Source: an uncultured Rhodobiaceae bacterium (GTDB lineage: Bacteria; Pseudomonadota; Alphaproteobacteria; RS24). From it: DNA of 64,000 bases. The number at the start of each line of letters is the position of its first letter. The first letter of the stretch is position 1. Positions 18,751 to 28,323 of this stretch are shown one piece after another. The stretch is taken from positions 124,001 through 188,000 of the forward strand of contig CALCUM010000002.1 of assembly GCA_937907245.1 (NCBI GenBank), read 5' to 3'. The notes beneath the pieces were generated by a model. It was not told the DNA's origin and made no database searches. It saw only the letters and a program-made list of their open reading frames with translations. The translations under genes and the position numbers were made by a program.

Positions 18751-19521
18751 ATGAGCGCCACGAAAACTCGCCTCGACCAGCACCTCGTTAATCTCGGATT
18801 ATTCGATAGCCGCGCCCAAAGTGCGGCTGCCATTAAAGCTCAGCAAGTTACAGTCAACGGTGTGGCCGCCCGCAAAAGCTCGCAAATGGTCTCGCCTAGC
18901 GACCAGATTACCGCTGCGCCCGCACATGGGTATGTTTCGCGGGGCGGGCTAAAGCTAGAAAAAGGTTTGGCTCATTTTCAATATCCTATCGAGGGAAAAA
19001 CCGTCATCGACATTGGGGCCTCAACGGGCGGCTTTAGCGATGTGGCTTTGCAAAAAGGGGCCGAGCATATTCTTGCGGTCGATGTGGGGCGCGACCAGCT
19101 GCATAGCAAATTGAGAAAAGATGCGCGGGTAACTAATTTGGAGGGGCTGAACGCGCGCCATATCAAACCCGATACATTTGATAAAGAGATTGATGCTTTG
19201 GTCTGCGATGTCAGTTTTATTTCGCTGGAATTGGCTTTGAATAGCGTGCTGGATAATATTGTTTCCGGCGGCTGGGCTTTGGCGCTCATCAAGCCGCAAT
19301 TTGAAGCGGGCAAAAGTAATCTCGGCAAAAATGGCGTGGTCAGTGACCCGGATATGCATATGAAAATTTGTGCGCGTATTGAGGCTTGGTTTGCGGCTCA
19401 TCCGTCGGGTTGGCACGTGGATGGTATTGTGCAAAGCCCGATAAAAGGGCCACAAGGCAATATTGAGTTTCTCATTGGTGCTCGCAAAACAGGCGGGCGC
19501 GCGCGCAAAATAGGGGAGTAA
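18751..19521 (+). CDS. tlyA: TlyA family rRNA (cytidine-2'-O)-methyltransferase
   Basis: A 256-residue protein with an N-terminal S4 RNA-binding domain (TRLDQHLVNLGLFDSRAQSA) and a Rossmann-fold FtsJ-like methyltransferase domain. The SAM motif is IDIGASTGGFSDVALQKGA, with LIKPQFEAGK further on. TlyA enzymes methylate ribose 2'-OH in 16S and/or 23S rRNA; some homologues are described as hemolysins. Last gene of the isoprenoid operon, closed by a perfect terminator. Confidence 0.92.
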   Translation: MSATKTRLDQHLVNLGLFDSRAQSAAAIKAQQVTVNGVAARKSSQMVSPSDQITAAPAHGYVSRGGLKLEKGLAHFQYPIEGKTVIDIGASTGGFSDVALQKGAEHILAVDVGRDQLHSKLRKDARVTNLEGLNARHIKPDTFDKEIDALVCDVSFISLELALNSVLDNIVSGGWALALIKPQFEAGKSNLGKNGVVSDPDMHMKICARIEAWFAAHPSGWHVDGIVQSPIKGPQGNIEFLIGARKTGGRARKIGE

Positions 19522-19523
19522 TA

Positions 19524-19557
19524 AAAAGCCCGCGTCGGTCTCCCAACGCGGGCTTTT
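19524..19557. terminator. bidirectional intrinsic terminator between tlyA and fba
   Basis: A perfect 12-bp stem (AAAAGCCCGCGT with ACGCGGGCTTTT) encloses a 10-base loop. A-rich and T-rich ends make it work for both the rightward tlyA operon and the leftward tkt-gap-pgk-fba operon. Confidence 0.95.
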
Positions 19558-19584
19558 CTTTTTCGTCTCGCTAAACCGGTTAGC

Positions 19585-20601
19585 TTAACCTTCTAGAGAT
19601 GCATCCCATTTGCCTTGTGCGGCAAGGCCGTTCATTTTGGCACGGTGGGCGAAAGCGGCTTGGGCGGCAGGCACATTTGCCAACTCGCCGCTCCATGCTT
19701 TCAAAGGCGCGGCTTGTAAGGCGCGACCATAAGAGAAGCTGAGTTTCCAAGGTAGACCGCCAATTTTATTCATCGCATCCAAATGAGCCGTCGCATCGAC
19801 ATCGGACTGACCACCAGACAAGAAGACAATGCCGGGCACCGCTTCTGGAACACATTTGTGGAAGCAATCCAAAGTCATTTCGGCCACCTGATCGACCCCC
19901 GCTTGCGTCGCGTGTTGCGAGCCAGAAAGCACCATATTGGGTTTCAAAATCGTACCTTCCAGATGCACACCTTGTTCGGCCAGTCGCGCATACAGATGGG
20001 TCAGAGCGGCGGTGGTTACCTCATAGCAACGCTCCACCGAATGGCTGCCGTCCATAATCACTTCCGGCTCGACAATCGGTACAATCTCGGCTTCTTGGCA
20101 AAGCGCTGCGTAGCGGGCCAAAGCATGTGTGTTGGCCGTCAGACAACCAGCCGAAGGGTGCGTGTCGGTGATGTTGAGAACGGCACGCCATTTGGCAAAC
20201 TTGGCGCCAAGTCCATGGTATTCAGCCAAACGATCGCGCAAACCATCGAGGCCTTCGGTTACCATTTCGCCTGCATGGCCGGCCATATCTTTGGCGCCGG
20301 CATCTACTTTAATGCCAGGCAGGGCGCCCGCGTCGAGCATGATTTGGGTTAGCGGTGTGCCATCGGCTGATTTTTGACGAATGGTTTCGTCAAATAAAAT
20401 CACGCCCGAAATATTTTCCTGCATCGCCTCGGTGGTGCGGAACAACATTTCGCGATAATCGCGGCGGCTATCCTCGGTGGAGGTTACGTTAATGGTGTCG
20501 AAACGCTTTTTTATGGTGCCGGTGCTTTCGTCCGCCGCCAGAATACCTTGTCCGTCTGCCACCATGGCTTGGGCAATTGCTTCAAGAGCCTGTTTGTTCA
20601 T
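19585..20601 (-). CDS. fba: fructose-bisphosphate aldolase, class I
   Basis: A 338-residue class I (Schiff-base) aldolase. It begins with the typical MVADGQGILAADESTGTIKKRF, and has IVEPEVIMDGSHS, GTILKPNMVLSG with the Schiff-base Lys, and FLSGGQSDVDATAHL. It cleaves fructose 1,6-bisphosphate to the two triose phosphates. It shows none of the zinc-site histidines of class II enzymes. Last gene of the leftward tkt-gap-pgk-fba operon, 12 bp after pgk. Confidence 0.96.
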   Translation of the reverse strand: MNKQALEAIAQAMVADGQGILAADESTGTIKKRFDTINVTSTEDSRRDYREMLFRTTEAMQENISGVILFDETIRQKSADGTPLTQIMLDAGALPGIKVDAGAKDMAGHAGEMVTEGLDGLRDRLAEYHGLGAKFAKWRAVLNITDTHPSAGCLTANTHALARYAALCQEAEIVPIVEPEVIMDGSHSVERCYEVTTAALTHLYARLAEQGVHLEGTILKPNMVLSGSQHATQAGVDQVAEMTLDCFHKCVPEAVPGIVFLSGGQSDVDATAHLDAMNKIGGLPWKLSFSYGRALQAAPLKAWSGELANVPAAQAAFAHRAKMNGLAAQGKWDASLEG

Positions 20602-20612
20602 CTTACTCTCCT

Positions 20613-21821
20613 TTAGTTACTTTTAAGGGCCGTGACGCCGGGCAAAGGTTTGCCTTCCAGCCACTCTAAAAATGCGCCACCTGCGGTGGAAACATAGGTG
20701 AAATTGGGGCCTGCGCCAGCGTGGTTTAGGGCCGCGACTGTGTCGCCGCCACCAGCCACGGAAGTTAACCCACCTGCTTGGGTTAGCTTGGCCGCATGTT
20801 GGGCCGTTTTATTGGTTGCCGTATCAAATGGCTCGATTTCAAAAGCGCCCAAAGGCCCGTTCCAAATCAAAGTCGCGGCACTATCGAAAGCTGAGCAAAT
20901 TTCGGTTACGGCGTCGGGGCCTGCATCCAAAATCATCTGGTCGGAAGGCACGCTCTCGCTCGACACAATCGTCGGCGTTTGTCCGGCGGCAAACTCTGGC
21001 GCCACGGCGGCGTCGGAGGGCAGTAAAATACGACAGCCTTGCGCCTCGGCTTGCGCCATAATTTCGCGCGCTGTATCCAGCATGGCGTTTTCGCATAGAG
21101 ATTTTCCAACATCATGGCCTTGCGCGGCCAAGAAGGTATTGGCCATGCCCCCGCCGATAACCAGAACATCGACTTTGGCGGAAAGATTGCCCAATAAATC
21201 CAATTTGGTAGAAATCTTCGCGCCCCCGACAACGGCCACAAGCGGGCGTTGGGGCGCGCCAAGGGCTGCCTCCAAAGCTTCTAATTCGGCTTGCATGGCT
21301 GCGCCACAATAGGTTGGCAAATGCTGCGTAATCCCATGCGTCGAAGCATGGGCGCGGTGGGCGGCTGAAAATGCATCATTTACATAAGCGTCCGCCGAGG
21401 CAGCCAGAGCTTTAGAAAACTCGGCGTCATCGGCTTCTTCGCCGGCATGAAAACGTGTGTTCTCTAGAACGCAAATGCCACCTTCAGGCAAAGCCGCCAG
21501 GGCGGAAGCGGCTGGCTCCCCAATGCAATTTGCAGCAAAAGCAACCTCTTGACCCAATAATACACCAAGCGCTTTTGCGACGGGCGCGAGGCTCATATCA
21601 GCGACCACTTGGCCTTTGGGACGACCAAAATGCGACAGAATACCGATGCGATAGCCAGCTTGGCTGAGCTGTTTCAAGCTCGGCAAAAGCCGTTCTAATC
21701 GGGTGGCATCGCGCACGGCACCGGTCTCGTCGAGCGGTACATTTAGGTCCGCTCGAACGAGGACGATGGCACCAGCTGGCGTTTTGGCAGCTAGGTCATC
21801 AAGTGTTTTAAAACCGGTCAT
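20613..21821 (-). CDS. pgk: phosphoglycerate kinase
   Basis: Transfers phosphate between 1,3-bisphosphoglycerate and ADP. The 402-residue protein has [48 protein letters not shown] and the C-terminal [11 protein letters not shown]. These are the complete set of substrate-binding and hinge motifs. It lies between gap and fba in one transcription unit. Confidence 0.97.
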   Translation of the reverse strand: MTGFKTLDDLAAKTPAGAIVLVRADLNVPLDETGAVRDATRLERLLPSLKQLSQAGYRIGILSHFGRPKGQVVADMSLAPVAKALGVLLGQEVAFAANCIGEPAASALAALPEGGICVLENTRFHAGEEADDAEFSKALAASADAYVNDAFSAAHRAHASTHGITQHLPTYCGAAMQAELEALEAALGAPQRPLVAVVGGAKISTKLDLLGNLSAKVDVLVIGGGMANTFLAAQGHDVGKSLCENAMLDTAREIMAQAEAQGCRILLPSDAAVAPEFAAGQTPTIVSSESVPSDQMILDAGPDAVTEICSAFDSAATLIWNGPLGAFEIEPFDTATNKTAQHAAKLTQAGGLTSVAGGGDTVAALNHAGAGPNFTYVSTAGGAFLEWLEGKPLPGVTALKSN

Positions 21822-21845
21822 GGGTCTTATCCCTATTTGAGGAAC

Positions 21846-22850
21846 TTAAAGTTTGCCCATGGCAACGGCCGTGTCGGCCATGCGATTGGCAAAGCCCCAT
21901 TCATTGTCATACCAGCTCAAGACACGAACCAATTTGCCATCGACAATTTGGGTTTGCGTCAAATCAAAGGTCGACGAGAAAGGACTATGGTTAAAGTCGA
22001 TAGAAACCAGCGGCTCGTCGCACACGCCCAAAATGCCCTTCAAGGGGCCCTTGGAGGCTTTTAAAATCGCGGCGTTAACTTCTTCTACCGTGGTTTTCTT
22101 TTTCGCTTCAAACACCAAATCAATCATCGACACATTTGGTGTTGGCACACGAACGGCGGTGCCATCGAGGCGGCCAGCCAGCTCTGGCAATACCAGACCT
22201 ACGGCTTTAGCGGCGCCAGTAGAGGTGGGTATCATCGACAGCGATGCGGCGCGCGCGCGGCGCGGGTCGGAGTGCAATGTATCGACAGTGCTTTGGTCAC
22301 CGGTGAACGCGTGAATGGTTGTCATATAGCCGCGCGCAATACCGAAGCTTTTGTCCAACACTTGTGCCACAGGTGCCAAGCAGTTGGTGGTGCACGAGGC
22401 GTTAGAGACAATCTTATGGCTCTTTTTCAGTTTCTTATGGTTAACCCCATAAACCACTGTCAGGTCGGCGCCCGAAGCCGGAGCCGATACCAACACGCGT
22501 TTCGCGCCAGCCGAAATGTGCTTGCCGGCGGTTTCTTGTGTGGTGAAAAGGCCGGTGCATTCTAGGGCAATGTCGACGCCCATTTTTTCCCAAGGCAGAT
22601 TGGCTGGGTCACGCTCTGCAATCACTTTAATGGCTTTGCCATTGACGTTAATTCCCGTCTTCGTGGCTTTCACCTTGGCCGCCAGCGTGCCATGCACACT
22701 GTCATATTTTAGCATATGCGCGTTGTTTTCAATGCTGCCCAAATCGTTGATTGCGACAACATTAATATCTTTGCGTCCGCTTTCGATGATGCCGCGCAAG
22801 ACAAGACGTCCGATGCGGCCAAAACCGTTGATTGCTACGTTAACTGCCAT
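21846..22850 (-). CDS. gap: glyceraldehyde-3-phosphate dehydrogenase, type I
   Basis: A 334-residue NAD(P)-linked GAPDH. It has NGFGRIGRLVLRG at the N-terminus, catalytic Cys in the signature SNASCTTNCLAP (about 150-160), phosphate-site residues in STGAAKAVG, and SWYDNEWGFANRM at the end. It lies between tkt and pgk, so the operon links the non-oxidative pentose phosphate pathway with lower glycolysis/gluconeogenesis. Confidence 0.97.
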   Translation of the reverse strand: MAVNVAINGFGRIGRLVLRGIIESGRKDINVVAINDLGSIENNAHMLKYDSVHGTLAAKVKATKTGINVNGKAIKVIAERDPANLPWEKMGVDIALECTGLFTTQETAGKHISAGAKRVLVSAPASGADLTVVYGVNHKKLKKSHKIVSNASCTTNCLAPVAQVLDKSFGIARGYMTTIHAFTGDQSTVDTLHSDPRRARAASLSMIPTSTGAAKAVGLVLPELAGRLDGTAVRVPTPNVSMIDLVFEAKKKTTVEEVNAAILKASKGPLKGILGVCDEPLVSIDFNHSPFSSTFDLTQTQIVDGKLVRVLSWYDNEWGFANRMADTAVAMGKL

Positions 22851-22875
22851 TTTATAATTCCTCTCGTATGACTAT

Positions 22876-24891
22876 TTATAAGGCCAGCGCTTCGCGCGCT
22901 GCAGCAATGACGGCGTCTGCCGTAATGCCAAAATGTTGAAATAATTGTGGCGCCGGAGCGCTGGCACCGAAATCATCCATGCCAATGAACACATCTTGTT
23001 CGCGTAAATAACGATCCCAGCTCATCTGCATAGCGGCCTCTACAGCGATGCGAACGGGCGTATTGCCCAAGACATCGGCTTTGGTTGCGGCGGATTGTTG
23101 CTCGAATAATTCCATGCAAGGCACGGAAACCACGCGGGCGCCAATGCCTTCGGCTTCCAGCTTTTCGCGCGCTTCCATAGCGATGGAAATCTCGGAGCCC
23201 GAGGCCATAATCGTCACTTGCGGATCTTTGCCGCCGGGGGCCAATTCATAGGCTCCATGCGAGCAAACATTGCGCTCTTCGTAAGTCCGTACCGCAGGCA
23301 GGCCTTGGCGAGTGAGCGCCAAAACGCTTGGCGCTGTGTCTAATTGCAGCGCCAATTGCCAGCACTCCAATGTCTCAATCGCATCGGCAGGGCGGAACAC
23401 AAATGTGTTGGGGATGACGCGCAAGGCCGACAAATGCTCTACCGGTTGGTGGGTCGGGCCATCTTCGCCAAGCCCAATACTGTCATGGGTCAGCACATGA
23501 ATGGTGCGTTGTTTCATCAGGGCCGACAGGCGAATGGCAGGGCGCGAGTAATCCGAGAACACCAAGAAAGTGCCCGAGTAAGGAATAAACCCACCGTGCA
23601 AAGTCATGCCGTTCATGGCCGCGGCCATACCGTGTTCGCGGATGCCCCAATGGATAAATTGTCCGGCATAATTATCGGCCGAGACCGCGGCTTGCTCTGG
23701 TGTGCGCGTATTGTTGGAGCCGGTTAAATCAGCGGAGCCACCAATCATTTCTGGCACATGGGGAACAATCGCTTTTAAAACTTCTTCCGAAGATTTGCGT
23801 GTGGCCCAGCCTGGCTTTTCTTCGGCCAGATGTTTTTTATACGTATCGACGGCTTCGTCGAGCCCCTCGGGCAGATCGCCGGCAATGACACGTTCCATGC
23901 GATTTTTGGTTTCCGCAGGTTGGCTATTCAAGCGCTCTTCCCAGCCTTTGCGGGTTGAGGCATGGGCGCGACCGGCTAGGCGCCAAGCGTCTAATACATG
24001 CGATGGAATTTCAAACGGCTCTGCCGACCAGCCGAGGGCTTCGCGCGTCAGGGCAATTTCTTCATCGCCCAAAGGCGCGCCATGCACGCCGCTAGTGCCT
24101 TGCTTATTAGGAGAGCCATACCCAATGGTGGTTTTGCAGGCGATTAAGCTTGGCTTATCGGTTTGACGGGCATTGGCAATGGCGGTTTCAATGGCGTCTG
24201 TGTCGTGGCCATCAATGCGCACGGCATCCCAGCCAGCGGCTTGGAAACGACCCAGCGCATCGCCAGATTCGGTGAGGTTTAACGGGCCATCGATAGAGAT
24301 GTCATTGTCATCGTAAAGCACGATGAGGCGGGATAATTTCAGGTGTCCAGCAATCGAGATGGCTTCATGGCTAATGCCTTCCATCAAGTCACCGTCGGAG
24401 GCCAGCACATAGGTAAAGTGATCGACCAACTCATCGCCAAAGCGGGCATTCATCATGCGCTCGGCTAGGGCCATACCCACGGCGGTGGAGATGCCTTGGC
24501 CAAGAGGGCCGGTTGTGGTTTCAATGCCGCTGGCATGACCATATTCAGGGTGGCCAGCGGTGCGGGCGCCTAATTGACGGAAGTTTTTAATTTCTTCCAG
24601 CGTCATATCGGCAAAACCAAAAAGGTAATGCAAAGAATATTGCAACATCGAGCCGTGGCCCGCGGACAGCACAAAGCGGTCGCGGTCTGGCCAATTTGGC
24701 GCCAGCGGATCGATTTTTAAAAACTTGGTGTAAAGCACCGTGGCAATGTCGGCAGCGCCCATGGGTAACCCAGGGTGGCCAGAATTGGCGGCTTGAACGG
24801 CGTCCATCGATAGGGCGCGAATGGCGTTGGCCATATCTCCTAATGGCATGGAAGTGGCGCTTTTCATTTTGGTTTCATCGGCGTCTGACAT
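22876..24891 (-). CDS. tkt: transketolase
   Basis: A 671-residue TPP enzyme that exchanges two-carbon units between ketoses and aldoses. Motifs include AVQAANSGHPGLPMGAADI, the TPP motif GDGDLMEGISHEA-IAG (about 155-175), HGAPLGDEEI, and the pyrimidine domain with IHWGIREHGMAAAMNG (catalytic Glu) and HDSIGLGEDGPTHQPVEHL. First gene of the leftward operon; a GAGGGA ribosome-binding site precedes the ATG. Confidence 0.97.
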   Translation of the reverse strand: MSDADETKMKSATSMPLGDMANAIRALSMDAVQAANSGHPGLPMGAADIATVLYTKFLKIDPLAPNWPDRDRFVLSAGHGSMLQYSLHYLFGFADMTLEEIKNFRQLGARTAGHPEYGHASGIETTTGPLGQGISTAVGMALAERMMNARFGDELVDHFTYVLASDGDLMEGISHEAISIAGHLKLSRLIVLYDDNDISIDGPLNLTESGDALGRFQAAGWDAVRIDGHDTDAIETAIANARQTDKPSLIACKTTIGYGSPNKQGTSGVHGAPLGDEEIALTREALGWSAEPFEIPSHVLDAWRLAGRAHASTRKGWEERLNSQPAETKNRMERVIAGDLPEGLDEAVDTYKKHLAEEKPGWATRKSSEEVLKAIVPHVPEMIGGSADLTGSNNTRTPEQAAVSADNYAGQFIHWGIREHGMAAAMNGMTLHGGFIPYSGTFLVFSDYSRPAIRLSALMKQRTIHVLTHDSIGLGEDGPTHQPVEHLSALRVIPNTFVFRPADAIETLECWQLALQLDTAPSVLALTRQGLPAVRTYEERNVCSHGAYELAPGGKDPQVTIMASGSEISIAMEAREKLEAEGIGARVVSVPCMELFEQQSAATKADVLGNTPVRIAVEAAMQMSWDRYLREQDVFIGMDDFGASAPAPQLFQHFGITADAVIAAAREALAL

Positions 24892-25185
24892 TCAAAATCC
24901 CTCTTATCCATCTCGCAACAAGGGCGAGACTTGGACTATCCATCAACCTTCTTTGGGAAACCCCGAGAAGGCCCATGATTTACACGATTGGCCCTATACT
25001 TAACGTTGGCAATATGGGGCGCACAATGCCCCTGAAGGCCTGTCAGAGTCAATGCTAGAGTAAATGCCAGATTCGAAGCTAAGAGTCTCGTTTTACTTGT
25101 TCCAATTGACTTTCTATTGTCGGGCGACTGACTTTCTATTGACGGGCAATCCCCCCTGTCCTTATGTTGGGGAAAGAGGGTTATT
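24892..25185. promoter_or_regulatory. divergent intergenic region between tkt and the DUF4164 gene
   Basis: This 294-bp gap must hold the promoters of the leftward tkt operon and of the rightward DUF4164-zapA unit. I see no clear sigma-70 match. The one structured item is a 19-bp direct repeat, TGACTTTCTATTGWCGGGC, at 25107-25125 and 25129-25147. The copies are 22 bp apart (two helical turns) and could bind a regulator. Confidence 0.4.
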
Positions 25186-25452
25186 ATGCAAAAAATTCGT
25201 CCCGCGATGGAGCGCTTGAACGCCGCTCTGGACAGGCTTGAAAAACACCAGAAAGAAGTTTCCGCTGCGGGTGGCGAGATAATCGGCAAGCAGGCTGAGG
25301 TTGACGCTTTGGCTATGCAATGCGCTCATTTGCGCGCCGAAGTGTCGAGTTTAAAAAAGAAAAAAGCCGAATTGGAAGCCATTCAAACGCGCGCGGGCGG
25401 TCAAATCGACAAAGCGATGCGCCAAATCGATGATGTGCTGGGAGATGCGTAA
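25186..25452 (+). CDS. DUF4164 family coiled-coil protein
   Basis: An 88-residue, almost entirely helical protein with heptad-like spacing (MERLNAALDRLEKHQKEVSA; later LRAEVSSLKKKKAELEAIQ). It matches the small DUF4164 proteins that accompany zapA in Alphaproteobacteria. It abuts zapA directly with no intergenic base. A role together with ZapA in the division ring is inference from position. The ribosome-binding site AGAGGG is clear. Confidence 0.75.
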   Translation: MQKIRPAMERLNAALDRLEKHQKEVSAAGGEIIGKQAEVDALAMQCAHLRAEVSSLKKKKAELEAIQTRAGGQIDKAMRQIDDVLGDA

Positions 25453-25818
25453 ATGGCTGAAATGACCGTTCTGATTAATTCACGACCGTTCCAAGTTGTT
25501 TGCGCCGATGGCGCAGAGGCGCAAGTCTCGCAATTGGCCGAAGATTTAGCCGCGCGGGTGGCAAAGCTAAAACAGGGCAATGAAAAAATTGGCGATAGCC
25601 ATTTATTGGTGCTTTCCGCCCTGACCCTATGCAATGAGCTGCGCGACATGAAACATGAGATTGAAGCCATTCGCCAAGATGTCGCCAAAGCGGGCTCCGC
25701 ACGCGAAACCTTAGGCGAAAAAATGGGCGACATGGAAGAAGCCGTCTCGGCAGCTCTGGTGCTGGCCGCCGAAAAAGTAGAGGCGATGATGCCGCCACAA
25801 GAAACCCCAGAAGCCTAG
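25453..25818 (+). CDS. zapA: cell division protein ZapA
   Basis: A 121-residue ZapA-family protein. The N-terminal globular part is MAEMTVLINSRPFQVVCADG with the typical QLAEDLAARVAKLK. A helix containing LLVLSALTLCNELRDMKHEIE and a coiled-coil C-terminus follow. ZapA cross-links FtsZ protofilaments at midcell. As in many Proteobacteria it is followed by the 6S RNA gene and then 5-formyltetrahydrofolate cyclo-ligase. Confidence 0.88.
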   Translation: MAEMTVLINSRPFQVVCADGAEAQVSQLAEDLAARVAKLKQGNEKIGDSHLLVLSALTLCNELRDMKHEIEAIRQDVAKAGSARETLGEKMGDMEEAVSAALVLAAEKVEAMMPPQETPEA

Positions 25819-25874
25819 ACGCGAAGCCCTAAAGTAAAGTGGCGTAAGAGCTGAATAAGGTCTATAGGTAATCA

Positions 25875-26029
25875 CGGAACTGCCCGACGCGATAAATGCA
25901 TATAACGTTCGGGACCTTACGATTCTCTAGGGAGCTGTCCCTGAGGCGGGCCGTGGCCTGTTTCATACGGTGCCCACCTACTTATGTAGGTCTCCGAGGA
26001 TTACGCACCTACCGGTTGTGGCGGTTCCG
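25875..26029 (+). ncRNA. ssrS: 6S RNA
   Basis: Located between zapA and the 5-FCL gene, the classic synteny of ssrS. A long closing stem can be drawn: GGAACTGCC at 25876-25884 pairs with GGCGGTTCC at 26020-26028 (one G-U), and CGAC at 25885-25888 pairs with GTTG at 26015-26018. The apical hairpin ACCTAC/GTAGGT lies near 25976-25990 between C/G-rich flanks. 6S RNA mimics an open promoter and binds sigma-70 RNA polymerase in stationary phase. Ends are approximate. Confidence 0.8.
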
Positions 26030-26054
26030 CTTTGAAAGTGCCACTCATAATCCG

Positions 26055-26627
26055 ATGACCCGATCGATGACAGATAAACCCACGCTTCGAAAAACTTTGT
26101 TGGCCGCGCGAAAATTGCGCCATGCGCAAGCGCCCGAAACCGCCGCGCAAAATTTGGCTGAACAAGCCATGGCGCTGGGTCTTCCAAAATCTCAAATTAT
26201 CGCCGCCTATCACCCCATGGGCAGCGAGATAGATGTGCGCCCGCTCCTGCGCGTTTTGGAGGCGCAAGGGCATACGCTTTGTCTGCCGTTTTGCGAAAGC
26301 CGCGAGCTTGGCATGGTGTTTCGTCATTTCGCTTTTGGCGATGCGCTGGCAAGCGATGGCGTGGGCGGTTTAGCGCCTTTATCCGATGCGGCAAGCCTGC
26401 GGCCCGATATCATTTTGCTACCGCTTGTGGGCTTTGACCGCCAAGGCAATCGGCTTGGGCGCGGCGCGGGCTATTACGACAAAGCTTTAAATGAGCTGCG
26501 CCAAACAGGCCCGATTGTGACCTATGGCATGGCTTACGACATGCAAATGGTTGACAAATGTCCGAGCGAGCCGCATGACCAAGCCATCGACGGGGTCGTA
26601 ACGGAAACGAACCTATATTTGGTTTAG
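26055..26627 (+). CDS. ygfA: 5-formyltetrahydrofolate cyclo-ligase family protein
   Basis: A 190-residue protein of the 5-FCL family, which converts 5-formyl-THF to 5,10-methenyl-THF with ATP. It has IIAAYHPMGSEIDVRPLL, IILLPLVGFDRQGNRLGRGA with the family GxGxGYYD run (GRGAGYYDKAL), and the C-terminal HDQAIDGVVTETNL. The open frame starts at 25896, inside the 6S RNA, so I take the ATG at 26055; the ATG at 26067 is equally possible. Confidence 0.87.
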   Translation: MTRSMTDKPTLRKTLLAARKLRHAQAPETAAQNLAEQAMALGLPKSQIIAAYHPMGSEIDVRPLLRVLEAQGHTLCLPFCESRELGMVFRHFAFGDALASDGVGGLAPLSDAASLRPDIILLPLVGFDRQGNRLGRGAGYYDKALNELRQTGPIVTYGMAYDMQMVDKCPSEPHDQAIDGVVTETNLYLV

Positions 26628-26639
26628 AGTGGATAAATT

Positions 26640-27452
26640 ATGCGAATTCTTTTTCTAGGGGATGTAGTTGGACGCGGCGCCCGCGAGGCGGTCATCCGTC
26701 AAGTGCCCGTTTGGCGCAATCAATATGAGCTAGATTTTGTCATCGTGAATGGCGAGAACAGCGCTGGCGGCTTTGGCATTACGCCCGATATTTCGGAAGA
26801 TTTTTTTGAAGCGGGTGTCGATGTCGTCTCCACCGGCAATCATGTTTGGGACCAGCAATCGATTAGCGGCTATATCGCCAATGAACCGCGCCTCTTGCGG
26901 CCCGTTAATTTTCCACCCGGCACGCCGGGTCGCGGCGTTGGCTTGTTTGAGGCGGGCGACAAACGCGTGTTGGTAATTAATGTAATGGGGCAGTTGTTTA
27001 TGGAATCGCTCGATGAGCCTTTCGCCGCCATTGAGCGCGAGCTGGCCGCCTGTCCCCTAGGCGAAGTGGCGGATGCAATTATTGTTGATATTCATGCTGA
27101 GGCGACGTCTGAGAAAATGGCGATGGGTCATTTTTGCGATGGCCGCGCCTCCTTGGTGGTCGGCACACACACGCATATTCCAACCGCCGACGCCCAAATT
27201 TTGCCCATGGGCACCGCTTATCAAACCGATGCAGGAATGTGCGGCGATTACGATAGCGTCATCGGCATGGAAAAAGACGAGCCGGTGAACCGTTTTGTTA
27301 CAAAATTGCGCGGCCCGCGTTTTGGCCCGGCAAAAGGCACGCCGAGCCTATGCGGCGTGATTATTGAAACCGATGATAAAACAGGATTGGCCAAGGCCAT
27401 TCATCCGGTGCGTGCGGGCGGTCGGTTGTCTTCGGCGGCGCCCAATTTCTAG
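26640..27452 (+). CDS. ymdB: YmdB-like metallophosphoesterase
   Basis: A 270-residue calcineurin-like phosphoesterase of the YmdB (TIGR00282) group. It begins MRILFLGDVVGRGAREAV. Further metal ligands are in VNGENSAGGFGI, STGNHVWDQ, IIVDIHAEATSEKMA and VVGTHTHIPTADAQ. Bacillus YmdB hydrolyses 2',3'-cyclic nucleotides and affects biofilm choice; the role in Alphaproteobacteria is not settled. It follows 5-FCL by 12 bp, a common alphaproteobacterial arrangement. Confidence 0.9.
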   Translation: MRILFLGDVVGRGAREAVIRQVPVWRNQYELDFVIVNGENSAGGFGITPDISEDFFEAGVDVVSTGNHVWDQQSISGYIANEPRLLRPVNFPPGTPGRGVGLFEAGDKRVLVINVMGQLFMESLDEPFAAIERELAACPLGEVADAIIVDIHAEATSEKMAMGHFCDGRASLVVGTHTHIPTADAQILPMGTAYQTDAGMCGDYDSVIGMEKDEPVNRFVTKLRGPRFGPAKGTPSLCGVIIETDDKTGLAKAIHPVRAGGRLSSAAPNF

Positions 27453-27549
27453 CTTGGCTTTTAGGCTTTTTAATAATTGAGCGCATGGGCTTTCTTCTGT
27501 GCGGGCAACCTTGTAACCTCGTCTTATGATTCTTTTTCGGAGCTGATAA

Positions 27550-28299
27550 ATGGCAGGCCATTCCAAGTTTAAAAATATTCAACACCGCAAAGGTGCGCAG
27601 GATAAAAAACGCGCCAAGATTTTTGCGCGTCTGACCAAAGAAGTAATGGTTGCGGCGAAAATGGGTATGCCAGACCCGGACGCCAATCCGCGCTTACGCA
27701 CCGCCATTTTGGCCGCGCGCGCGCAAAACATGCCGAAAGACAACATCGAACGCGCCATTAAAAAGAGTGCCGATGATGCCGATACAAATTACGACGAAGT
27801 GCGCTACGAGGGCTTTGGGCCCGCAGGCATTGGCATTATCGTCGAGACCCTGACCGATAATCGCAACCGCACAGCGGGCGATGTGCGCTCTACTTTTTCC
27901 AAAAACGGCGGCAACCTTGGAGAGACAGGCTCGGTTTCTTTCATGTTTGATAAAGTTGGCGCCATTGAATTTGACGCCGATGTGGCCGATGCCGAAGCGG
28001 TGTTTGAGGCGGCCATTGAAGCGGGGGCCGATGATGTGGATAGCTCTGGCGAGGGCCATGAAATTATTTGCGCGGCCGATGAATTGCACGCCGTAATGAC
28101 TGCCTTGCAAGGCGCCTTGGGCGAGCCGCGCGGCGCGACGATTGTTTGGCGAGCGCAAAATGACATTGCGATAGAGGGCGAAGCAGCAGAAAAAGTATTG
28201 AAGCTTATCGATGCCCTCGACGATGTAGACGATGTGCAAAATGTCTATGCCAATTTTGATATTTCCGAAGATTTGTTGGAACAATTATCGTCTGAATAA
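27550..28299 (+). CDS. yebC: YebC/PmpR family protein (TACO1-like)
   Basis: A 249-residue protein with the complete family start [20 protein letters not shown], followed by [40 protein letters not shown] and the acidic C-terminal part. YebC-type proteins were described as transcriptional regulators. Recent work on YebC/TACO1 points to a role in translation through proline-rich stretches. It lies upstream of ruvCAB, the usual order. GGAG ribosome-binding site. Confidence 0.96.
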   Translation: MAGHSKFKNIQHRKGAQDKKRAKIFARLTKEVMVAAKMGMPDPDANPRLRTAILAARAQNMPKDNIERAIKKSADDADTNYDEVRYEGFGPAGIGIIVETLTDNRNRTAGDVRSTFSKNGGNLGETGSVSFMFDKVGAIEFDADVADAEAVFEAAIEAGADDVDSSGEGHEIICAADELHAVMTALQGALGEPRGATIVWRAQNDIAIEGEAAEKVLKLIDALDDVDDVQNVYANFDISEDLLEQLSSE

Positions 28300-28323
28300 T
28301 ATTGCCAACGTGAAGGATAAAAT

